Shown: piece by piece, positions 1 through 5,401 of the stretch | Layout: each line of letters opens with the position of its first letter | Position numbering within the stretch: position 1 is the stretch's first letter | NCBI GenBank assembly: GCA_023700825.1 | Contig: JAMPYE010000125.1 | Location: 1-10,011 of the forward strand | Length of the DNA stretch: 10,011 bases | From: Thermoanaerobaculia bacterium | GTDB lineage: Bacteria; Acidobacteriota; Thermoanaerobaculia; Gp7-AA8 | Direction of reading: 5' to 3' | Notes under the pieces: model-generated | What the model was told of the DNA's origin: nothing | Databases searched by the model: none | The model's input: only the letters and a program-made list of their open reading frames with translations | Translations under genes and position numbers: made by a program

Positions 1-59
1 GCCGCCGCGCTGCGAAAGCGCAGGCACCGTCATGTGCAGCCGCCCGAACCGCCGCCTGC

Positions 60-80
60 TTTGACCTTTGACCTTTCGCC
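60..80. repeat. short 7-base tandem repeat, about three units
   Basis: Two exact copies of TTTGACC (60-66 and 67-73) are followed by a degenerate third, TTTCGCC (74-80). They lie immediately past the stop codon of the kinase gene, which runs leftwards. The rest of bases 1-59 shows no supportable gene. A weak 5-bp stem (GCGCT/AGCGC around 7-21) has no U-run and is not a convincing terminator. The repeat is short enough to be chance, although a second and much stronger 7-base repeat exists at 3451-3650. Confidence 0.35.
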
Positions 81-82
81 AG

Positions 83-2926
83 CTACTCCAGCCCATCCGC
101 GACGTACAGGTCGCCGAGTGAGCGGAGGATGTTGTAGGCGAGATAGGAGCCGTCGCGCGCGACGACGACGGGACTGATGCGGTTCACGCCCGAGGGATCG
201 TCGGGAAGGATCTCGCGCCAGAGTGTGCGTGTGCCGCTTGCGATGTCGATCCGGTGGACCCTCGCGGGAAGGTCGTTAGGCTTCGCCACGAAAATGGCGG
301 CTCCGTCCGCGCTCCATTGAAGCGGAATCTCCTCCGGCTCGACTCCGGCCAGCGGCCTCTCGGTCCCTGAGCCGTCAGCCGGGTAGATGGCGATGCTTCG
401 CGCGGCGTCCATTCCCGCGACCCAGCGTCCGTCGGGCGAAACCGCCCAGGCCCGCAATCCGGCGTACCAGATGCCTTCAGGTGAGATCCGAACCGGCTCG
501 CCTCCCGTGACGTCCTGGACGTAGAGAGCGAATGCTCCCCCGCCCCTGGTGCCGCCGATGACGAAGCGTCTGCTGTCGGGAAACCAGAGCGCTCCGTCGG
601 CGAACTGGTCGATCGTCTTGATCTCTTCCGCCGCTCCCGCGCCGGTCGGGAGCTTGACGAGCTTCGTCCGCGATACGTGGGCGAGAACCCATCTCCCATC
701 GGGGGACATGGAGTCTCCCCATCCGTCGCCGAGGCGCACCGGCGGTGATCCGTCGGCCTTCCGGACGTAGATGGAGCTCGTCGCTCCGCCCCCCTCGCGC
801 GTCTCGCTGAAGAGCACGAGCTGGCCGTCGGGCGACACGTCGCTGAGCACCGACCAGTCGAGCCACGCGAGATCGGTTCCCGTCGACGCGCCGCTCGCCT
901 CGACGACCGCTGCGTCGAGCGCGGGAGTGCTGGCGGTGTCGGCCATCGCGACGATGTCCTCACCGGAAAGCGGCTCGGGAGCGGGAGGCGGCTGTGTGTG
1001 CTCGAAGATCAGCGAAGATCGCCACGTCGAGTGCGTGAGCAGCACGCGGCCCGCCTTCGAGATGTCCTGCAGCCGGAGAGAGCCGGTCAGCCGGCTGACG
1101 AGCCGCGGCTCCTCGCCGGGGCGCACCGAGTAGAGCGACGGCGGCTCGCTCCCCGACGCCGCGGTGAACCAGAGGCTCTTCCCGTCCGGGGCCCAGGCGA
1201 GCCCGTTGACGCCTTTCGACCAGCCTTTCGCGAGAAGCTCGGGCTGATCGCCCTCGATCATCATGATCTCGAAAGCGCCTTCACTCGGCTGCACGAACGC
1301 GACGCGTTTCCCGTCGGCCGAGACGCGAACGGAGGCAAGACGCTTCTGCGATTCGAGAACGATCTTGCCGATCGGCACTTCGAGACGGAACCCGTTCCCG
1401 AACTTGTGGATCACGGCAAGGTTCTGCCCGTCGGGCATCCACTCGGCGTCGAGCACGTCGTCGAGCACGTCGCGAGCCTGGCCTCCCATGAGCGGCACGC
1501 GCGCGAGTTTCCCGATCCCCGTCGCTCGATCGCGTTCGAGCAGTACGGCGACTTCCCCGTTGCTCGAGATCGCGGCGACGTCTCCCTTCTGGATACCGAA
1601 CGGCTTCGACTCCGGGCTCGACGTGCGCATCATGAAGAGCTCTGGAAGGCGACCGTCCCAGGCGGCGCTGTAGATCACCGTCTCGCCGTCGGGGGCGAAT
1701 CGCGCACCGAGGATCTCCCCGCGACGGAAGGTGAGGCGCTGAAACGAGGTCGTCCTGGCGGAGTCGCGCTTCTCGTTGAACAGGTAGCCGGCCATCGCGC
1801 CGCCGGCCAGGAGCACGAGTGCGCCCACTGCGAGGAGAATCGCGTTAGGCCCCTTCTGCGCCTTCGGGACGGGCCGTGGCGCCGAGGTATGCGTCGCGCC
1901 GGGCCTGGGCTGGTTCAGCGTCTTCGGGCGCGGCTGCGCGCCGGTCGGAGCCGGTGAGGCGGCGGGCTGCGGCCGGGGCGGAGTCGCCAGTCTCGCCGTC
2001 GGCGTCATCCCCGAGAGCTTCGCGGTCGGTTCCCGGTCGTGCGCGTCGAGAAACGGAACGGGGTGCGAGCGGCTCGCGCCTTCGCCGGAGAAGAGCGTTT
2101 CGAGGTGGAACGCGAGATCGCGGGCCGACTGGAACCGGTTCTCCTTCTTCTTCTCGAGGCAGCGGTGCACCAGCTTCTCGAGCGTCGGCGAGATCTTCTG
2201 GTTGATCGAGCCGAGCTCCGGAGGGTCTTCCTTCAAAATCGCGTTGAGCGTCTCGATCTGCGACTGCTTGCTGAAGGCGCGGCCTCCCGCGAGCATCTCC
2301 CAGAGAATCGCGCCGAACGAGAAGATGTCCGAGCGCTGATCGAGTGGCTGGCCGCGCACCTGCTCGGGCGACATGTACCCTACGGTGCCGAGCACCATCC
2401 CAGGCTCGGTCGCAGGTGCCGCTCCCGCTGCGCCGCCTGCAAAGTCTGGATGCAGCTTCGCGAGGCCGAAGTCGAGGATCTTCACGCGCTCGTCGCCGAG
2501 GACGAAAACGTTGTCGGGCTTGAGATCGCGGTGGACGATGCCCTTCTCGTGCGCGGCCGCGAGCCCTCTCGCAATCTGGAGCGAGTACTCGACGGCCTTC
2601 TTCTGCGGCAGCGCTCCCTTCGCGATGCGATCGGTGAGTGTCTCCCCTTCCAGGAGCTCTGTGACCATGTACGGCTGCCCGCCCGTCTCGACGAACTCGT
2701 AGATCGTCAGCAGGTTCGGGTGATTGAGCATCCCGGCGGCGACGGCTTCGTGCTTGAAGCGCCCGAGTCGCTCGGGATCGCGGACGATCGACTCGGGAAG
2801 AACCTTGATCGCCACGTCGCGGCCGATCCGGCTGTCGTGCGCGCGGTAGACCTCGCCCATCCCGCCGGCGCCGAGCCGCGAGACGATTTCGTACGGACCG
2901 AGTCGGGAGCCGTTCGCCAGCGGCAT
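83..2926 (-). CDS. membrane Ser/Thr protein kinase with C-terminal TolB/WD40-like beta-propeller
   Basis: This is a PknB-type (Hanks) Ser/Thr kinase of 947 aa from the ATG at 2926. Visible kinase motifs are the Gly-rich loop LGAGGMGEVY (18-27), the ATP lysine in VAIKVL (K41), a likely helix-C Glu (E60), the catalytic HRDLKPDN (132-139), DFG (152-154) and SPEQ in the APE position (186-189), so it should be active. A Pro/Ala-rich linker (about 310-358) leads to one membrane segment (about 362-382). Residues 395-947 carry about eleven repeats of the type hxWSPDGxxhhh (for example FAPDGETVIYS, AWAPDGKSLWF, SPDGRWVAGMD), which is typical of TolB/WD40-like propellers. The kinase is therefore inferred to be cytoplasmic and the propeller periplasmic, as sensor or scaffold. 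This architecture is common in Acidobacteriota. A TTG at 2965 would add 13 residues, but a -10-like hexamer lies inside that extension and the kinase fold normally starts near PYEI, so ATG 2926 is preferred. It is divergent from the gene at 3002. The substrate is unknown. Confidence 0.95.
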   Translation of the reverse strand: MPLANGSRLGPYEIVSRLGAGGMGEVYRAHDSRIGRDVAIKVLPESIVRDPERLGRFKHEAVAAGMLNHPNLLTIYEFVETGGQPYMVTELLEGETLTDRIAKGALPQKKAVEYSLQIARGLAAAHEKGIVHRDLKPDNVFVLGDERVKILDFGLAKLHPDFAGGAAGAAPATEPGMVLGTVGYMSPEQVRGQPLDQRSDIFSFGAILWEMLAGGRAFSKQSQIETLNAILKEDPPELGSINQKISPTLEKLVHRCLEKKKENRFQSARDLAFHLETLFSGEGASRSHPVPFLDAHDREPTAKLSGMTPTARLATPPRPQPAASPAPTGAQPRPKTLNQPRPGATHTSAPRPVPKAQKGPNAILLAVGALVLLAGGAMAGYLFNEKRDSARTTSFQRLTFRRGEILGARFAPDGETVIYSAAWDGRLPELFMMRTSSPESKPFGIQKGDVAAISSNGEVAVLLERDRATGIGKLARVPLMGGQARDVLDDVLDAEWMPDGQNLAVIHKFGNGFRLEVPIGKIVLESQKRLASVRVSADGKRVAFVQPSEGAFEIMMIEGDQPELLAKGWSKGVNGLAWAPDGKSLWFTAASGSEPPSLYSVRPGEEPRLVSRLTGSLRLQDISKAGRVLLTHSTWRSSLIFEHTQPPPAPEPLSGEDIVAMADTASTPALDAAVVEASGASTGTDLAWLDWSVLSDVSPDGQLVLFSETREGGGATSSIYVRKADGSPPVRLGDGWGDSMSPDGRWVLAHVSRTKLVKLPTGAGAAEEIKTIDQFADGALWFPDSRRFVIGGTRGGGAFALYVQDVTGGEPVRISPEGIWYAGLRAWAVSPDGRWVAGMDAARSIAIYPADGSGTERPLAGVEPEEIPLQWSADGAAIFVAKPNDLPARVHRIDIASGTRTLWREILPDDPSGVNRISPVVVARDGSYLAYNILRSLGDLYVADGLE

Positions 2927-2932
2927 CCACGA

Positions 2933-2938
2933 ATTGTA
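2933..2938 (-). promoter_or_regulatory. -10-like hexamer of the kinase gene, possibly leaderless
   Basis: Read on the minus strand, TACAAT matches the sigma-70-type -10 consensus at five of six positions and ends 6 nt before the ATG at 2926. A start of transcription about 7 nt downstream of the hexamer would fall on the start codon itself. No Shine-Dalgarno sequence is visible. There is no good -35 match at 15-18 bp spacing (best is CTGCGA, 3 of 6), so this is suggestive only. Confidence 0.4.
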
Positions 2939-2984
2939 CACGGGGGAGGCGCAGTCGCAGCGCAACCGTACGGCAGGTTCGCCG

Positions 2985-2990
2985 TAGAAT
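2985..2990 (+). promoter_or_regulatory. -10-like hexamer of the small two-TM protein gene
   Basis: TAGAAT lies 11 nt before the ATG at 3002. It would give a leader of about 5 nt, too short for a normal ribosome-binding site, and none is seen. The same TAGAAT hexamer appears upstream of the gene starting at 9320 on the minus strand. No clear -35 element is visible. The promoter shares the 75-bp divergent region with the kinase. Confidence 0.35.
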
Positions 2991-3001
2991 CATTCGTGAC
3001 G

Positions 3002-3436
3002 ATGGAGACCTACTCGAGTTCGCACCGCCAGCGCTCCGCGGATCAGTCTGCAACCGAAGAGTCCTTTTCCCCCGACGAGCTGGCCTCGATTCTGCGCGAC
3101 GCCAACCGCCGGCAGACGACCAAAGAAGTCGCCACGCTCGATCAGGCCCTCGAGACGGCGCGCGAGCTCGGCATCGACGAGCAGCACGTGCGCGCGGCGG
3201 CGGAGGCGCACCGGGCAAAGAAAGCGCGGCACGGCGCGCTTCACGCCCTCACGGTTCGGGAGCGCAGAAAGCTCGGCAGCCTAGCCTGGACGGCCGCGAT
3301 GGTCACCTGCATCGTGACGCTCGCCGCCGGTTGGGAGATCGCACAGCTGGCGCTGCTCGGCCTCTCGATCGCAGCCGTAGCGCAGGGCTTTCGGTGGCTC
3401 CGCGCCGAGATCCGCGAGCGCACGGATGGCGCGTGA
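3002..3436 (+). CDS. small protein with N-terminal helical domain and two-TM hairpin, function unknown
   Basis: The product is 144 aa. Residues 1-20 are polar and probably disordered. Residues 21-75 form a predicted helical domain with the pattern F-S-x-D-E-L-A-x-I-L-R-x-A ... L-x-x-A-x-E-L-G-I-D-x-x-x-V-R-x-A. I associate this pattern with small uncharacterised membrane proteins, but cannot name a family with confidence. Two membrane segments follow (about 92-110 and 113-131), separated by only a couple of residues (around GWE), and then a basic tail. The ATG at 3002 was chosen because it follows a -10-like hexamer. The frame is open further upstream, but that part is antisense to the kinase, and it lacks the protein character of residues 21 onward. 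A GTG two codons upstream (2996) is an alternative. Being divergent from the kinase, it might be co-regulated with it or act as a substrate or partner, which is inference. Confidence 0.8.
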   Translation: METYSSSHRQRSADQSATEESFSPDELASILRDANRRQTTKEVATLDQALETARELGIDEQHVRAAAEAHRAKKARHGALHALTVRERRKLGSLAWTAAMVTCIVTLAAGWEIAQLALLGLSIAAVAQGFRWLRAEIRERTDGA

Positions 3437-3450
3437 GGACGGCCGGAGGG

Positions 3451-3506
3451 TTGTTAGTTGTTAGTTGTTAGTTGTTAGTTGTTGGTTGTTGGTTGTTGGT
3501 TGTTAG
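3451..3506 (+). repeat. left heptamer array, eight units
   Basis: Eight contiguous 7-base units run without any insertion or deletion: four TTGTTAG, three TTGTTGG, then one TTGTTAG. The only variation is A or G at position 6 of the unit. The runs of identical neighbours are what replication slippage or unit amplification would leave. The array begins 14 bp after the stop codon of the two-TM protein gene. Confidence 0.9.
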
Positions 3507-3608
3507 ACAGGCAGCGGTTGGAAAGGTAGTTCGGCGGAGCGAGCCTGGCCGCGGCCCCACACCATTCCACTTTGTCCCATCCCGCTTCCTGCGGCCTTCG
3601 CTGCTTGT

Positions 3609-3650
3609 CTAACAACTAAAAACTAACAACTTCCGACCAACAACTAACAA
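3609..3650 (-). repeat. right heptamer array, six units, inverted
   Basis: Read on the plus strand the units are CTAACAA, CTAAAAA, CTAACAA, CTTCCGA, CCAACAA and CTAACAA, the complement of the left-arm unit and in strict 7-base register. One unit (CTTCCGA) is degenerate and one carries a C-to-A change, so this arm looks older or under less homogenisation than the left. It ends 12 bp before a -10-like hexamer for the channel gene. Confidence 0.85.
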
Positions 3651-3662
3651 CTCCCCCTGCGG

Positions 3663-3668
3663 TATGCT
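3663..3668 (+). promoter_or_regulatory. possible -10 hexamer of the K+ channel gene
   Basis: TATGCT lies 17 nt before the ATG at 3686 and fits a TAnnnT -10 pattern. The position expected for -35 falls inside the last units of the right heptamer array (CAACTAACAAC), which does not resemble TTGACA. The assignment is weak. Only a weak GAG at 3675-3677 could serve as ribosome-binding site. Confidence 0.25.
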
Positions 3669-3685
3669 CATGCCGAGCTCTCGCC

Positions 3686-5323
3686 ATGCGCCGATCGCAA
3701 CAGCGACTCGTCCTGCTCGTCCTGGCCGTTCCGGTCATGCTCGTCTTCAGCGCGGTCTTCTACATGTGGGGAATGGAGACGTTCGAGGCGAAGGATCGAG
3801 ACTTCTGGCAGGCGCTCGAGTTCGTCTCCGAGACCCTCAGCACGACCGGTTACGGGGCCGATGCGACGTGGAACCATCCCGCGATGACCCTCTTCGTCGT
3901 GCTCCTGCAGTTCATCGGCGTCTTCTTCGTGTTCCTCATCATTCCGATCTACCTCGTGCCGTTCCTGGAGGAGCGGTTCGAGAAGCGGTTGCCGCGCGAA
4001 GCAGAGCCGGCGGTGCGCGACCACGTCGTGATCTACCGCTCCGGCGCCGCCGTTGAGACGCTCGTCGAGAATCTCGCGGCGTCCGGCGTCGCGGCGCTCG
4101 TCGTCGAGACCGACGAGGACGACGCCAGACGGACGCTCGAGCAGGGCACCCCGGTCGTCTTCGTGCGCACCGAAGAGGACGCGCTCGACGCGGCGCGGAT
4201 CATGCGCGCCCGCGCGATGGTGACCAACGGGCGCGACGAGGAGAACGCCGCGATGATCCTTCGCGCGCGGCAGATGGGTTTCCGCGGCGACATCTACGCG
4301 CTCGTCGAGGATCCGGCCCACCGCAAGCCGATGGAGATCGCCGGCGCGACCGCGGTCTACACGCCGCGCCACATCCTCGCCGCCGCGCTCGCTGCCCGCG
4401 CGAGCGAGGAGATCAGCCCGCGGCTCGCCGGAATCCAGCAGCTCGGCGACCGCCTCGAGTTGCGCGAGCTCCGCCTCCAGGCGTCGAGCCCGCTGGTCGG
4501 CAGGACGCTCGCGGAATCGGAGATCGGCTCGCGGAGCGGCGCTACGGTCGTCGGCCAGTGGGTCAGCGGCAACCTCGTCACGCTGCCGGGACCCGACACG
4601 CGACTCGAGCCCCGAGGCATTCTCGTCGTCGTGGGAAGCCCCGAAAGCTTCGCCTCGCTCGCGGCTCTCGCCGAAGGAGCGACTCCCCTCCGGCGGAAGG
4701 GACACTTCCTCGTCGCCGGCTTCGGCGAAGTCGGGCAGAAAGTGCATCAGCTCCTGACCGACGCCGGCGAGTCGGTTCGTGTCATCGATCGCGTGCAGCG
4801 AGCAGGTGTCGACATCGCGGGCGACGTTCTCGACCCGAGCAATCTCGTCGCGGCCGGCGTCGAGACCGCACGCGGGGTCATCCTCGCGCTCGACAACGAT
4901 GACGCGACACTGTTCGCCACGGTCATCGTGCAGGACTGCACGCCCGAGGCTCCCGTCATCGCGCGGGTCAACCACGCGAGAAACGTCGAGAACATCTACC
5001 GGGCCGGCGCCGACTTCGCTCTATCGATCTCGAAGGTCTCCGGACAGATGCTCTCCTACCGGCTCCTCGGCCAGGAGGCAGTCTCGCTCTACCAGAACCT
5101 GCGGATTCAGAGAATGCGCGCCCGAAGCCTCGTGGGCAGGCATCCCCTCGATGTCCTGATCCGCGCGCGCAGCGGTTGCTCCGTCGTCGCCGTCGATCGC
5201 GACGGGGAGATGCCTACGACTTTCCCCGCCGACTTCCGGCTCAGGGAAGGCGACGAGATTTTCGTCTGCGGGACGAACGCGGGCGTTGCGAAGTTCCGGG
5301 CCGCCTTCTGCGACTCGAAGTAG
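3686..5323 (+). CDS. two-TM potassium channel subunit with tandem RCK (TrkA-N/TrkA-C) domains
   Basis: The 545-aa protein is a pore-loop K+ channel subunit fused to two RCK modules, the layout of ligand-gated prokaryotic channels such as GsuK. TM1 is about 6-28, the pore helix about 40-51, the selectivity filter TTGYG 53-57 and TM2 about 68-92, with a possible gating-hinge glycine at G78. RCK1 (about 112-235) is followed by a TrkA-C-like region (about 255-325). RCK2 (about 339-460) has an intact nucleotide motif GFGEVG (345-350) with an acidic residue at the end of the next strand (D368), and a second TrkA-C follows (about 468-540). In RCK1 the glycine motif has decayed to YRSGAA (117-122). 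Four subunits would form one pore with a cytoplasmic gating ring of eight RCK domains. The ligand (NAD(H), nucleotide or Ca2+) cannot be read from the sequence. The filter has Thr instead of Val, and Ala replaces the Asp after GYG. The ATG at 3686 starts directly before TM1, and no in-frame upstream start is apparent. Confidence 0.92.
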   Translation: MRRSQQRLVLLVLAVPVMLVFSAVFYMWGMETFEAKDRDFWQALEFVSETLSTTGYGADATWNHPAMTLFVVLLQFIGVFFVFLIIPIYLVPFLEERFEKRLPREAEPAVRDHVVIYRSGAAVETLVENLAASGVAALVVETDEDDARRTLEQGTPVVFVRTEEDALDAARIMRARAMVTNGRDEENAAMILRARQMGFRGDIYALVEDPAHRKPMEIAGATAVYTPRHILAAALAARASEEISPRLAGIQQLGDRLELRELRLQASSPLVGRTLAESEIGSRSGATVVGQWVSGNLVTLPGPDTRLEPRGILVVVGSPESFASLAALAEGATPLRRKGHFLVAGFGEVGQKVHQLLTDAGESVRVIDRVQRAGVDIAGDVLDPSNLVAAGVETARGVILALDNDDATLFATVIVQDCTPEAPVIARVNHARNVENIYRAGADFALSISKVSGQMLSYRLLGQEAVSLYQNLRIQRMRARSLVGRHPLDVLIRARSGCSVVAVDRDGEMPTTFPADFRLREGDEIFVCGTNAGVAKFRAAFCDSK

Positions 5324-5325
5324 GG

Positions 5326-5368
5326 GACGAGGCCGAATCCGGCGGCCCCTCCGTCTCGGGAACTTTTT
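5326..5368 (+). terminator. weak possible intrinsic terminator after the channel gene
   Basis: Three bases past the stop codon, GACG-A-GGCCG (5326-5335) can pair with CGGCC-CCTC-CGTC (5343-5355) as a stem with an internal loop. A run of five T follows at 5364-5368. The T-run begins eight bases after the stem, which is poor spacing, and it overlaps the proposed promoter of the next gene. Confidence 0.25.
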
Positions 5369-5383
5369 ACGAATGCCGTCGTA
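5359..5383 (+). promoter_or_regulatory. ECF-sigma-like promoter of the first phosphatase gene
   Basis: GGAACTT (5359-5365) followed, 16 nt after GGAAC, by CGTA (5380-5383) matches the pattern of many ECF (extracytoplasmic function) sigma promoters: GGAAC or TGAAAC, about 16 nt, then CGTA, CGTC or similar. It lies 18 nt before the ATG at 5402, giving a leader of about 10 nt. No sigma-70-type pair is visible here, and no Shine-Dalgarno either. The identification is by eye, and a two-part match of this size can arise by chance. Confidence 0.35.
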
Positions 5384-5401
5384 TTAGCTCCAGACGACGC
5401 C

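Larger units (their letters stand above)
3451..3650. repeat. 200-bp intergenic element with inverted arrays of a TTGTTRG heptamer
   Basis: The intergenic stretch between the genes at 3002 and 3686 holds two inverted arrays of a 7-base unit around an 82-nt core (3517-3598). The left arm is eight TTGTTRG units and the right arm is six complementary units in the same register. Just inside each array is a further 10-bp inverted match (ACAGGCAGCG at 3507-3516 against CGCTGCTTGT at 3599-3608, one mismatch that is a G-U pair in RNA). Arms 3465-3516 and 3599-3650 can thus pair over about 52 positions with some mismatches. The core contains the 10-bp palindrome GGCCGCGGCC (3547-3556) but no ORF. No target-site duplication is obvious. 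It could be a MITE-like or REP-like element, a minisatellite pair, or a regulatory hairpin. No transposase is nearby. Confidence 0.8.

Noticed and set aside
1..82. A gene start or end left of the kinase, for example ATG at 33 on the minus strand or frames ending at 62-71 on the plus strand
   Set aside because: Too short at the window edge to show coding character, and no Shine-Dalgarno or family motif is visible.
2927..2965. TTG start at 2965 for the kinase, adding 13 residues
   Set aside because: The added residues are not family-like, and the candidate -10 hexamer lies within them. The ATG at 2926 precedes the expected kinase N-terminus.
2039..3001. Upstream open extension of the two-TM protein frame (465 codons in total)
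   Set aside because: The extension runs antisense through the kinase catalytic domain and has no recognisable sequence, whereas the ATG at 3002 follows a -10-like hexamer.
1845..3218. 457-codon minus-strand frame overlapping the kinase start and the two-TM gene
   Set aside because: Arg/Ala/Pro-rich shadow of the kinase frame with no domain. It would overlap two well-supported genes.
3451..3650. Heptamer arrays as a CRISPR array
   Set aside because: Units are contiguous 7-mers without spacers and no cas genes are present. It is a tandem and inverted repeat, not CRISPR.
3668..4975. 435-codon open frame on the minus strand inside the channel gene
   Set aside because: It is antisense to a gene with strong family motifs, is rich in Arg/Asp/Glu of the kind produced by GC-rich complementary frames, and shows no recognisable domain.
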